From DATGKK01 sp035294725 (GTDB lineage: Bacteria; Actinomycetota; Acidimicrobiia; Acidimicrobiales; Bog-793): a DNA stretch of 29,271 nt. Shown here in pieces: positions 1 through 7,846 of this stretch (within the stretch, counting starts at the first letter, position 1; the number at the start of each line of letters is the position of its first letter). Where the stretch lies: positions 1-29,271 of the forward strand of contig DATGKK010000076.1 in NCBI GenBank assembly GCA_035294725.1. Direction: 5' to 3'. A program made the position numbers and the translations under genes. The notes beneath the pieces were generated by a model. That model ran no database searches. It was given only the letters and a program-made list of their open reading frames with translations, and was not told the DNA's origin.

Positions 1-155
1 TCGCAGCGCCTTGCCAGCTTGCTGACGTCGGGCGCATCCTTCAACCCTGAGGCTGGAGTGTTTCATGATGACAACGAGTCCGATCGTCGGATCTGGCCGA
101 CTGGCCGGTTCTGACTCACGCTCCTAGTAGGACGACGGGCAGGGACGGGCGGACC

Positions 156-992
156 TCAGCCGAACTGACCGCTCACGTAGTGCGCGGTCTCTCCGCGCCG
201 GGGCGACTCGAACAGCGACGCCGTCGGCCCGACCTCGACGAGTTGGCCCTGGTGAAAGAACGCGACCCGGTCCGCTACCCGGCGCGCTTGCGTCAGGTTG
301 TGGGTGACGATGACGAGCGACACCCTGCTCTTCAGGCGGACGAGCAGCTCTTCGACTGCCTCCGTCGACATCGGGTCGAGCGACGACGTCGGCTCGTCGA
401 GCAACAACACCTCCGGCGAGACCGCAAGCGCACGGGCGAGGCAGAGGAGCTGCTGCTGGCCCCCCGAGAGGCGGTAGGGCGAGTCGCCGAGCCGATCAGC
501 CACGGCGGCCCAGAGCCCGACCTCGGCGAGATACGTCTCGGCGATGTCTCCCCACTGGTGGCGCGTGGCCAGCTTGTGGACCCGCGCTCCTGCCACGACG
601 TTGTCGCGGATGGACATCGGAAAGGGGTTCGGGCGCTGGAAGACCATGCCCACCTTCCTGCGGACGACGAGCGGGTCGACCTTCCGGCCGTAGATGTCGC
701 AGCCGTCGAGGAGCACCCTGCCCGTCATCTCGAAGCCGCGCACCTTGTCGTTCATGCGGTTGAGCGACCTGAGAAACGTCGTCTTGCCCGAGCCCGAAGG
801 GCCTACCAGCGCCGTGATCCGGTTTCGCGGAACTTCAAGGGTCACGTCCTCGAGGACGGTCGTCCCCGCGAAACCGAGTGAGAGCGACTCCGCCACCATG
901 GATGCGTCGCCGACCTCGTCGTGCCTGGCCGTCGGCAGGCGGCGGGCAACCGTCGAGGTCGTGCTGTGAGCGCTCACCTCTGCGCTGGGCAT
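156..992 (-). CDS. pstB: Phosphate ABC transporter ATP-binding protein PstB
   Basis: ATPase subunit of the high-affinity phosphate importer PstSCAB; it works on the cytoplasmic face of the PstC/PstA channel. The 278-residue protein has a roughly 32-residue low-complexity N-terminal extension and then a complete ABC domain: Walker A GPSGSGKT (64-71), the PstB-typical Q-loop QRPNPFPMS (119-127), signature LSGGQQQ (175-181), Walker B LLLDEP (196-201) and the H-loop in IVTHN. The ATG at 992 is chosen because a PHO box and a -10-like hexamer sit just upstream; no Shine-Dalgarno is present, so the mRNA is probably leaderless. pstS, pstC and pstA are not in the window: the gene upstream on this strand is putA, 187 bp away. 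Identity is firm because of the PNPFPMS loop; whether it is a lone pstB or the first gene of a group continuing off the left edge cannot be seen. Confidence 0.95.
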   Translation of the reverse strand: MPSAEVSAHSTTSTVARRLPTARHDEVGDASMVAESLSLGFAGTTVLEDVTLEVPRNRITALVGPSGSGKTTFLRSLNRMNDKVRGFEMTGRVLLDGCDIYGRKVDPLVVRRKVGMVFQRPNPFPMSIRDNVVAGARVHKLATRHQWGDIAETYLAEVGLWAAVADRLGDSPYRLSGGQQQLLCLARALAVSPEVLLLDEPTSSLDPMSTEAVEELLVRLKSRVSLVIVTHNLTQARRVADRVAFFHQGQLVEVGPTASLFESPRRGETAHYVSGQFG

Positions 993-998
993 GAGGCG

Positions 999-1004
999 AA
1001 GCTA
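999..1004 (-). promoter_or_regulatory. Putative -10 element of the leaderless pstB promoter
   Basis: The minus-strand hexamer TAGCTT fits the TANNNT pattern of actinobacterial -10 elements. It ends 6 bases before the pstB ATG, so transcription would begin at or within a base or two of the start codon. No Shine-Dalgarno lies between. The PHO box ends 9 bp upstream. Confidence 0.5.
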
Positions 1005-1013
1005 TGAGGCGGC

Positions 1014-1042
1014 TCTGAACCCAGTTTGAATCGACAGTGAAC
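1014..1042 (-). promoter_or_regulatory. PHO box: three 7-bp direct repeats with 11-bp period
   Basis: Read on the minus strand the site is GTTCACT, four bases, ATTCAAA, four bases, GTTCAGA. The three units start exactly 11 bp apart (plus-strand 1036-1042, 1025-1031, 1014-1020). This is the layout of actinobacterial PhoP/RegX3-type PHO boxes (GTTCAnn units, 11-bp period). It lies 22-50 bp upstream of the pstB start and covers the place of a -35 element, as expected for an activator that replaces -35 recognition. The matching two-component genes lie at 13932-16063. Confidence 0.8.
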
Positions 1043-1179
1043 AACGCGCCACGTTCGGATGAAATCCTCGTTGCCGCTCACGCGAGGGTGGGCCATCCGA
1101 CGGGTCGAGGGTGCAGCTCTGACCGGTCGCCGGAGCAGCCGGCTCGGATTGGAGCGTTGGAACGAGCGCCCGAAGGTCG

Positions 1180-4100
1180 CTAGAGGGTGCCCTCGGTCCC
1201 GGGGGCGAAGCCCTGCCGCATCGTGTTCTCGCTCACGACGCGAGGCTCGACGAACTGGAACAGGTAGTCGGGACCGCCGGCCTTCTGGCCGAAGCCGGAC
1301 ATGCCGTAGCCGCCGAACGGCTGGCGGCCGACGACGGCGCCGGTGATGGTGCGGTTGATGTAGACGTTGCCGGCACGCAACTCCTCGGAGGCGTAGCGGA
1401 TGTGGCTCGGCGAGCGAGAGATGAGCCCGGCTGTGAGCCCGTACTCCACCGAGTTCGCGATCGCGACCGCCTCTTCGAGCGTGGCGGCCCTCATCACTGC
1501 GACGACGGGCCCGAAGATCTCGGTCTGTGCGATCTCGCTCGACGGGTCGACGCCGCTCACGATGGTGGGACCGACGAAGTAGCCCTTCTCCGGAAGGTCG
1601 TCGCGCTGGAGCAGCACCTTGCCGAACTCCGGCGCCCGCTCCTGCCAGGAGCGGATGCGCGTGAGAGCGTCCTCGTCGATGACCGGCCCCATCTCGGTGC
1701 CCATCTCCCGCGGAGGGCCGATCCGTAGCGCCCGGGCTGCCTCGACGAAGCGCTCGACGAACTGCTCGTACACCGAGGAGAGCACCACCAGGCGCGAGGC
1801 CGCCGAGCACCGCTGGCCGGCGAAGCCGAACGACGACTGCACGGCCGCCGGGACGGCGACGTCGAGATCGGCGTCGGAGTCGACGATGATGGCGTTCTTG
1901 CCGCCCATCTCGGCAAAGACGCGACGCACCTCGCGCTGGCCTGGGACGACCCGCGCGCCGACCTCGTTCAGGTGGAGCCCGACGGCCTTGGAGCCGGTGA
2001 ACACGACGGTGCAGACGTCCGGATGGGTCACGAGCCCGTCCCCGACCTCCTCGCCGATTGCCGGCACGAAGTTGAGGACGGGGTCGGGAAGGCCGCCTTC
2101 TAGAAGGGCCCGCACGAGCACCTGGGCCGTCGCGGGAGTCTGCTCCGCCGGCTTCAGCACGACGGTGTTGCCCGCCACGAGCGCGGCCGAGGTCATGCCG
2201 GTCGGGATGGCGAGGGGGAAGTTCCACGGCGAGATGACGACCGTGACGCCCCGGCCGCGGTAGGTGAGGGTGTTCCGCTCTCCGGGAGGCGACTGCACAG
2301 GGCCGCCCCGGTCCATCTCGATGGCCATGCGCCCGTAGTACTCGAGGTAGTCGATCGCCTCGCAGACGTCGCCGTCGGCTTCGGACCACCCCTTGCCGGC
2401 TTCGAACACCTGCAGCGCGGCAGCATCGAAGCGGTGCTCACGCAGCCACTTCGCGGCGTTGAAGAGAACCTGTGCTCGCGCTCTGGCGGGCCGGCGGGAC
2501 CAGTCGTGGTACGCCTGCTCGGCCGCGGCCACCGCCGCAGAGATGTCGGGCATGGCGCAGCAGGCCGAGACGGCGACGACTCGCTCCGGTTCGGCCGGGT
2601 CCACCGAGACGAGGCGGCGGTCGGTCTGCACCTCCTTGCCGCCGATGCGCGCCGGCACGTAGAAGTCGAGGGCGCGAGAGAGGGTGTCGAGCGCCTCCGC
2701 CATCGCCGCGCGCACCTCGGGGACGAACCACTCGGCGAGCGGTTCGGGTCGGTACGCTCCCGGAGCGGCGGCGTCGGTGGCGGGCCGGACCGCGAGCTCC
2801 GGCCGGGGCGCAGGCTCGGGTGGCGCCGCCTTCCCGGCCGGCCTCGAGGACCCGAGCAGCCGCCGGAGCAGGGCCGCGCGACCCGCCTCGGCGACGGGTG
2901 GCGCGAGTAGCTCCTCCAGGCTCTTTCCCTCGGCGAAGCGGTGGCGTACGAAGCTGTTCTGGGAGGTGTTCTCGAGAAGCCGGCGCACGAGATAGGCCAT
3001 GCCCGGGACGAGCTCGCCCATGGGGGCGTAGACGCGAAGCCGCCGGCCGAGGCGCCGGAGCGCCTCGTGGACCGGCTCCGCCATCCCGTAGAGGAGCTGC
3101 AGCTCGTAGCCGTTCGGCGGGATCCCGGCCGCTTCGGCCGTGGCCATCGCATAGGCGAGGGAGCGCAGGTTGTGGGAGCCGAACGCGGCTCGGAGCTGGC
3201 CATGGTGGCCGTGGAGGATCCTCACGCATCGCTCGTAGTTGAGATCGGTCTCGGCCTTCTCGCCGAAGACCGGAACCGGCCACCCTGACGCCTCGGAGAC
3301 GATGGTCTCGGTGTCCCAGTAGGCGCCCTTCACGAGCCGGATCGCGATCGGGAGCGCCCCGGTCCGCCTCATCCGCTCGGCCGACCATCGGGCAAGAGCA
3401 ATGAGGTCGTCCGCCGCGTCTCGGAGGTAGGCCTGCACGACGATGCCGGCGTGGAGGTCTCGCAGGGCGGGGTCCTCGAGCAGCTCCTGGAAGAGCCGAG
3501 TCGTGAGCGACTTCGCCTCGTAGCGCTCCATGTCGAACCACACCTGCGCGCCTCGCTCGGCCGCGAGCTCGAGGACGGGTCGCAGGCGGCGGCTCGCACT
3601 CTCGATGCCGGCCTCCGCCGTGAGGGGGTGGAAGTCCGGTGCGAGCGCGCTCGGCTTGATGGAGACGGCGACCCGAGGCAAGGGGCCGAGGTCGTCGGAC
3701 TCGAGCACGGGACGCTCAGGCCATGCCGGGGCCACGTCGATGAGGGCGGAGAGGAGCTCGAGCAGCCGTGCGGCATAGGCGTCGGCCTCGTGATGGGAGT
3801 AGGTGTGCTCCCCGAGCAGGTCGATCGTCGCAGCCGTGCCACCCTCCCACATCGCTCGCAGCTCCCGAGCCACTTCGGCGGGGTCGGAGCCCACGATGAA
3901 CTGCGAGGCCATCCTCATGACCTCGCGGCGAGTCACCCGGGCGAGCGCCACACGGCCGAGCGGGAGGCGGTTCGCGACCTGGGCGCCGGCGGCGACCGGG
4001 AGCGGAGCCAGGCCGCGCTCGAAGTACTCCTCCACGTGCCGGCCGGTGTCGGCTGCATCGCTCATCGCCGGGAAGACGTCGACGAGGCGGAACAGCTGCG

Positions 4101-4323
4101 CTTGGAAGGAGGGCTTGCGCATCGCCAGGGTCATGAGCAGCTCGGTCACCTTCGACATCTCGTATGCCCGAGCCTTCACTCCCGAGCCGAGCTCGGCGAG
4201 CCTGAGCCCGAGGGCGAGCACCTCCGGCTCGGGCGGCGCGGGCGCCATGCTCCGAGCGGCCTGCTGATCGGCTTGTGCCACGGCCACGAAGCTACCTGCA
4301 TGACCGTCGCCGCCGGCTGCCAT
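1180..4323 (-). CDS. putA: Bifunctional proline dehydrogenase / glutamate-semialdehyde dehydrogenase (PutA type)
   Basis: Oxidises proline to glutamate in two steps: an FAD-dependent proline dehydrogenase domain (about residues 50-465) and an NAD-dependent P5C/aldehyde dehydrogenase domain (about 530-1040). The PRODH barrel shows IRLVKGAYWD (328-337) and the block from YAPMGELVPG (432-441) through ENTSQNSF (451-458). The ALDH part shows ISPWNFP (697-703), FTGSKAVG (775-782), EMGGKN with general base E805, and GQRCSA with catalytic C839. The length of 1047 aa suits the short PutA class without a DNA-binding domain, so autoregulation as in E. coli PutA is not expected. The ATG at 4323 is uncertain: a Met at residue 26 (position 4248) is an alternative. 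It is divergent from phoU, with only 48 bp between the starts, and its placement between pstB and phoU is unusual. Confidence 0.95.
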   Translation of the reverse strand: MAAGGDGHAGSFVAVAQADQQAARSMAPAPPEPEVLALGLRLAELGSGVKARAYEMSKVTELLMTLAMRKPSFQAQLFRLVDVFPAMSDAADTGRHVEEYFERGLAPLPVAAGAQVANRLPLGRVALARVTRREVMRMASQFIVGSDPAEVARELRAMWEGGTAATIDLLGEHTYSHHEADAYAARLLELLSALIDVAPAWPERPVLESDDLGPLPRVAVSIKPSALAPDFHPLTAEAGIESASRRLRPVLELAAERGAQVWFDMERYEAKSLTTRLFQELLEDPALRDLHAGIVVQAYLRDAADDLIALARWSAERMRRTGALPIAIRLVKGAYWDTETIVSEASGWPVPVFGEKAETDLNYERCVRILHGHHGQLRAAFGSHNLRSLAYAMATAEAAGIPPNGYELQLLYGMAEPVHEALRRLGRRLRVYAPMGELVPGMAYLVRRLLENTSQNSFVRHRFAEGKSLEELLAPPVAEAGRAALLRRLLGSSRPAGKAAPPEPAPRPELAVRPATDAAAPGAYRPEPLAEWFVPEVRAAMAEALDTLSRALDFYVPARIGGKEVQTDRRLVSVDPAEPERVVAVSACCAMPDISAAVAAAEQAYHDWSRRPARARAQVLFNAAKWLREHRFDAAALQVFEAGKGWSEADGDVCEAIDYLEYYGRMAIEMDRGGPVQSPPGERNTLTYRGRGVTVVISPWNFPLAIPTGMTSAALVAGNTVVLKPAEQTPATAQVLVRALLEGGLPDPVLNFVPAIGEEVGDGLVTHPDVCTVVFTGSKAVGLHLNEVGARVVPGQREVRRVFAEMGGKNAIIVDSDADLDVAVPAAVQSSFGFAGQRCSAASRLVVLSSVYEQFVERFVEAARALRIGPPREMGTEMGPVIDEDALTRIRSWQERAPEFGKVLLQRDDLPEKGYFVGPTIVSGVDPSSEIAQTEIFGPVVAVMRAATLEEAVAIANSVEYGLTAGLISRSPSHIRYASEELRAGNVYINRTITGAVVGRQPFGGYGMSGFGQKAGGPDYLFQFVEPRVVSENTMRQGFAPGTEGTL

Positions 4324-4371
4324 CGGCGGCGACGGGCCAATGCCGCGCCAGGCGGTCGGAGGCCCAGTACC

Positions 4372-5067
4372 GTGAAGGAGGTGGTCCGGCGTCTTTTCTC
4401 CCCGTCATCGCCCGGGAGGGCCGGCACCGAGGCCGAGGCCACCACCGCCAGCCAGCTGCAGGCGGTCGACCGGCAGGTCATCCAGCTCTTCGCCCTCGTC
4501 GAAGAGGCCGTGGCGGGCGCCACCCACGCGCTGCTCACCGGTGACCGCGAGGCGGCGCGTGAGCTCGTCGCGAGCGATGCTGCTCTGGACGAGCTGTACC
4601 GCAACCTGCAGCGCCAGGTGCTCGACCACGTCATGGAAGGCGGGCTCTCGCGCAACCAGATGCAGTGGCTGCTCGCCCTGCTGTCGATGCTGCCCGAGCT
4701 CGAGCGGAGCGGCGACCTCGCCGAGCACGTCGCGCAACGAGCGACCCGCAGCCTGCCGGCCGAGATCCCGGCCAGAGTGCGAGGCTTCCTCGAGCGCATG
4801 GGCGAGCTCACGAGCGAGATGTGGAGGATCGCCGCCGACGCCTACGCGGACCGGGCAAGGGGCGACCAGCAGGTGGACCGGCTGGATGACGAGCTCGACG
4901 ACCTCCACGTCCAGCTCGTGGCGGAGATCGCCGGAGGATGCGTCCCCGTGCCGCTCGCGATCGAGCTCGCCCTCGTGGGACGGTTCTACGAGCGGTTGGG
5001 GGATCACGCCGTCAACATCGCCCGGCGGGTGCCGGCACGGCTCCGGAACGAGGCGATCAGCGGCTGA
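4372..5067 (+). CDS. phoU: PhoU-family phosphate signalling regulator
   Basis: PhoU proteins are helical-bundle, metal-binding cytoplasmic proteins that connect PstB to the histidine kinase and hold the Pho response off when phosphate is plentiful. The 231-aa product has the two PhoU repeats: ERSGDLAEHVA (111-121) and ERLGDHAVNIA (207-217) carry the E-x3-D metal-site pattern, one per three-helix half. Length fits the family (about 215-240). The GTG at 4372 is preceded by GGAGG at 4358-4362 with 9-nt spacing; upstream reading in this frame lies antisense to putA and is rejected. The first 25 residues are a basic, low-complexity lead. It is expected to act with pstB (156-992) and the SenX3/RegX3-type pair (13932-16063). 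Confidence 0.9.
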   Translation: MKEVVRRLFSPSSPGRAGTEAEATTASQLQAVDRQVIQLFALVEEAVAGATHALLTGDREAARELVASDAALDELYRNLQRQVLDHVMEGGLSRNQMQWLLALLSMLPELERSGDLAEHVAQRATRSLPAEIPARVRGFLERMGELTSEMWRIAADAYADRARGDQQVDRLDDELDDLHVQLVAEIAGGCVPVPLAIELALVGRFYERLGDHAVNIARRVPARLRNEAISG

Positions 5068-5076
5068 CCCGCAGCC

Positions 5077-5094
5077 GGGCGCGCCGGCGCGTCC
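5077..5094 (+). terminator. GC-rich palindrome after phoU, possible weak terminator
   Basis: A perfect 12-bp palindrome CGCGCCGGCGCG (5080-5091) is extended by a G-C, G-C and G-T pair to 5077-5094, starting 9 bases after the phoU stop. It is followed only by GATTTGG rather than a T-tract, so intrinsic termination would be weak at best. It could equally be a protein-binding site ahead of the tetR gene. Confidence 0.3.
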
Positions 5095-5143
5095 GATTTG
5101 GCAGACTGTGGCATCCGGCCGACAGGGGGGAGGTGGCCGACCG

Positions 5144-5719
5144 GTGAGTGCTGCCAACCTGGTCACGCTCGATGCGCCGGAGCGTGCGATCCTCGACTCG
5201 ACACTCCTGCTCCTCGGCGACCGCGGCTACTCGCGCCTCACGATCGACGAGATCGCGCAGCGAGCCCGCGTGGGCAAGGCGCGCATCTACCGCCGTTGGC
5301 CGTCGAAGCTGCCCCTCGTCATCGACGCCGTGCGCGACGTGGGAGGAAGCGAGCTCGACCCTCCCGACACCGGGCGCCTCGACGCCGACGTCTACGCGCT
5401 GCTCGAGAGCTTCATCGAGACCCTGCAGCGGCCGCTCGGAAGAGCCCTCGTCCGGCTCCTCGCCGACGCGGCACCCGACCCCCAGCTACGTCATGTGGTC
5501 TATGACCAGCTCATCCGGCGGCGCCAGGAGCTGCTCCGAGTCATCCTGGAGCGGGCGATCGCGCGACGGGAGATCCGCGAAGACACCGACGTCGACATGG
5601 TGCTCGAGCTCGGCTCGGCTGCGATCCTCCACCGCCTCATCATCAGTGACGAGCCGCTCGATCTCGCCTACGGCACGCGGGTGGCGCGACTGCTCCTCAG
5701 GGGTCTGCGTCCCGACTGA
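5144..5719 (+). CDS. TetR/AcrR-family transcriptional regulator
   Basis: A 191-aa TetR-type repressor. The N-terminal DNA-binding domain (about residues 12-58) is typical: an ILDSTLLLLGDRGYSRLTID-like first helices segment and then the helix-turn-helix IAQRARVGKARIYRRWPSK (37-55). The C-terminal ligand/dimer domain (about 65-190) is all-helical and not assignable to a ligand class by eye. The GTG at 5144 has a strong GGGGGGAGG (5125-5133) upstream; the longer frame upstream runs inside phoU and is rejected. It lies 64 bp ahead of an amidase on the same strand, so control of that gene is a reasonable inference. Confidence 0.9.
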   Translation: MSAANLVTLDAPERAILDSTLLLLGDRGYSRLTIDEIAQRARVGKARIYRRWPSKLPLVIDAVRDVGGSELDPPDTGRLDADVYALLESFIETLQRPLGRALVRLLADAAPDPQLRHVVYDQLIRRRQELLRVILERAIARREIREDTDVDMVLELGSAAILHRLIISDEPLDLAYGTRVARLLLRGLRPD

Positions 5720-5783
5720 CTCCGCCCGGGTACGGTCCCTAGGGTCGCCTGCCCGGACGGGCGGGCACTTGAAAGGGGGACAC

Positions 5784-7196
5784 GTGCCACCAGCACCGTG
5801 GCTCGGCGACGCCTGCAGCCTCGTCGACGCCTTTCGCGCCGGGACCATCTCGCCGGTCGAGGCGCTCGACGCCTGCCTCGAAGCGATCAGCTCCTCTTCG
5901 CTCAACGCCGTCTCCCACCTCGACGAGGAACAGGCTCGCCGGGCGGCGGCGGCCGCCGACGTCCACCTCCCCTTCGGAGGAGTGCCGTTCGGGGTGAAAG
6001 AGCTGGAGCCGGTCGCCGGCTGGCCCTACACGGAGGCCTCGCTCGTCTTCGCCGACCGGGTCGCCGACCACGACGCCACGTCGGTCAAGCGCCTGAGGGC
6101 AACCGGGGCAGTGCTCCTGGCCCAGACGACGGCGAGTGAGTTCGGGGGCATCAACTGCACCTCGACGGAACTGCACGGCACGACCCGGAACCCATGGAAC
6201 CCCGAGCGCACGCCTGGGGGCTCGTCCGGAGGTTCCGCCGCAGCCGTGGCAGGCGGTCTCCTCCCGATCGCCACCGGGAGCGACGGAGGCGGGTCGATCC
6301 GGATCCCGGCCGGGTTCTCGGGACTGTTCGGCCTGAAAGCGACCTACGGCCGGATCCCAAAGGGCCCGCGCGCCGGGATCCAGCCGCTCACCTCTGTTCT
6401 TGGCGTGCTCACGCGCTCGGTGCGCGACACAGCTCGCTACTTCGATGCGTGCAACGGCTTCGACTCGAGGGACCCTCTCAGCCTGCCTCGGGTCGAAGGC
6501 TGGGAGGCGGGCCTCGGCTCGCACGAGATCGCCGGGCTCCGGGTAGCGATCCTCCCAGACCTCGGCACGGCTCAGGTCCGCCCGGAAGTGGCTGATCTGG
6601 TCGCAGGAGCAGGCGCAGAGCTCGCCCGTCAGGCCGGCCTCGTCGTCGTCGAGGCCGAGCCACACCTGCCGCCGCTCAGGGGCGAGTGGGCGATGGCAGG
6701 CCAGCCATCGTTTGTCGCAGAGCTCGGCGACGCCTACCCCGACTGCATCGATCGGCTGAGCCCCGCGATGCGAGCTGGCCTCGAGCGCTACCGGCTCAGC
6801 TACTCGCTCGAGCGAGCCGCCCGGATCGAGGCGTGGCGCCGCCAGCTCAACGAAGCGTTGGCCGACCTGTTCGACGCCGCGGACTTCATTGTCTGCGCGA
6901 GCAATCCGGACGTCGCCTTCGCCGCCGAGGGTCCACCTCCCTCGACCCTGCCCGGTCGGGACCTGGTCGGAGAGCTCGGCTTCACGAGGGCAGTGATGAA
7001 CAACGCTGCGCTCACGGCACCCTCGAACATGAACGGGAGCCCGGCTATCAGCATTCCGCTCTGTTCGCTGGACAACCTCCCCGTCGGCGTCCAGGTGCTG
7101 GCTGCCCACCATCGCGAGCCGCTGCTGCTCGACCTCGCGCTCGTGGCAGAGCGGGAGATGGGCTGGCCAATGGTGGCGCCGGGGGCGCCGCTCTAG
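5784..7196 (+). CDS. Amidase-signature family amidohydrolase
   Basis: The 470-aa protein belongs to the amidase signature family, which hydrolyses C-N amide bonds with a Ser-cisSer-Lys triad. All three residues are visible: K72 in FGVKELEP, cis-Ser S147 in TPGGSSGGSAAAVA, and nucleophile S171 in GSDGGGSIRIPAG. The rest of the signature (LFGLKATYGRIP, 181-192) and the C-terminal NMNGSPAISIP and NLPVGVQV blocks are intact, so it should be active. The substrate is unknown; the lack of gatB/gatC nearby and the extended middle region argue against GatA. The GTG at 5784 has AAAGGGGGA (5772-5780) as its ribosome site. It follows a TetR gene and converges on the DoxX gene with a 5-bp gap. Confidence 0.92.
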   Translation: MPPAPWLGDACSLVDAFRAGTISPVEALDACLEAISSSSLNAVSHLDEEQARRAAAAADVHLPFGGVPFGVKELEPVAGWPYTEASLVFADRVADHDATSVKRLRATGAVLLAQTTASEFGGINCTSTELHGTTRNPWNPERTPGGSSGGSAAAVAGGLLPIATGSDGGGSIRIPAGFSGLFGLKATYGRIPKGPRAGIQPLTSVLGVLTRSVRDTARYFDACNGFDSRDPLSLPRVEGWEAGLGSHEIAGLRVAILPDLGTAQVRPEVADLVAGAGAELARQAGLVVVEAEPHLPPLRGEWAMAGQPSFVAELGDAYPDCIDRLSPAMRAGLERYRLSYSLERAARIEAWRRQLNEALADLFDAADFIVCASNPDVAFAAEGPPPSTLPGRDLVGELGFTRAVMNNAALTAPSNMNGSPAISIPLCSLDNLPVGVQVLAAHHREPLLLDLALVAEREMGWPMVAPGAPL

Positions 7197-7201
7197 GCCG
7201 C

Positions 7202-7846
7202 TCAGCTCACTTCGGGCGCAGGGTCGCCGTCGGTACCGGCGGGCTCCTCATCCGAGGCGGAGACAGGCTCCGCTGTCGGCCCTTCGACCGGCGGTGACGG
7301 GTGGTAACTCGTCGCGAGCAGGGCCGCCGCCGCGCCGACGCCAAGGGCTGCAGCCGCCGCCATGGCCCCGATGCTGCCGCTGGTCGGGCGGCCAACGAGC
7401 CGGTCGAGTGACCACCGTCCATGCCCGAGACGGGCGAGCACGGCCGCGACCAGGCCGACGACCCCCACGTACTCCCATCCCCCTTTGAAGACGAACAGAC
7501 CCTTGCCCCGGTGGTCGGTACGGGCGGCAGTCGCCATGAGGCCGATGACGGCGGCCTCGGGCAGGGGTGCTCCGACGCCGAGAGTGACGGCGGCGCCGGC
7601 CGTGATCTCGGTGGCGGCGGCGAGCCGGGCATGCAGGTGTGCCGGCCTGAGGCCGAGGTGGTCGAACCACTTCGTCGTCCCCTCGAGACCCCCTGCCCCC
7701 CAGACCTTGTTCGAGCCGTGCGCCACGAGCATCGGGCCGATGCCGAGGCGGAGGGCCAGGGCGGCGAGGTCGGCCTCAGGACGGGACAGGCCGGTCGGCC
7801 CGTCCTGGTGCGGACGGGCGGCGCGGCGGCGAGGTCGGCGTCTCAT
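7202..7846 (-). CDS. DoxX-family membrane protein, last gene of the T4SS-like operon
   Basis: A 214-aa membrane protein. The DoxX motif is clear: HGSNKVWGAGGLEGTTKWFD (43-62) followed by HLGLRP, then hydrophobic helices around 76-92, 97-109, 124-140 and 157-179. A charged, Pro/Glu-rich tail (182-214) follows the last helix. DoxX proteins are small four-helix membrane proteins linked in some bacteria to quinone or thiosulfate redox chemistry and oxidative-stress tolerance; the role here is unknown. Its ATG (7844-7846) overlaps the stop of the VirD4-like gene as ATGA, so translation is probably coupled. The start has an Arg-rich lead and lacks a separate Shine-Dalgarno, consistent with coupling. 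Confidence 0.8.
   Translation of the reverse strand: MRRRPRRRAARPHQDGPTGLSRPEADLAALALRLGIGPMLVAHGSNKVWGAGGLEGTTKWFDHLGLRPAHLHARLAAATEITAGAAVTLGVGAPLPEAAVIGLMATAARTDHRGKGLFVFKGGWEYVGVVGLVAAVLARLGHGRWSLDRLVGRPTSGSIGAMAAAAALGVGAAAALLATSYHPSPPVEGPTAEPVSASDEEPAGTDGDPAPEVS

Noticed and set aside
1..155. A minus-strand frame open from an ATG at 66 to the left edge (22 codons)
   Set aside because: Too short to recognise any family and no ribosome site; it may be the start of a gene beyond the edge but cannot be supported.
974..2389. 471-codon minus-strand open frame inside putA
   Set aside because: Arg/Pro-rich translation of the alternate frame of putA, a normal shadow in high-GC DNA.
5751..5768. 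GC-rich hairpin between tetR and the amidase as a terminator
   Set aside because: GCCCG/CGGGC has a two-base loop and no T-tract, and the amidase ribosome site follows immediately; chance pairing in GC-rich DNA is likely.
5739..7112. 457-codon minus-strand open frame opposite the amidase
   Set aside because: No family motif; the amidase on the other strand has a full catalytic triad.
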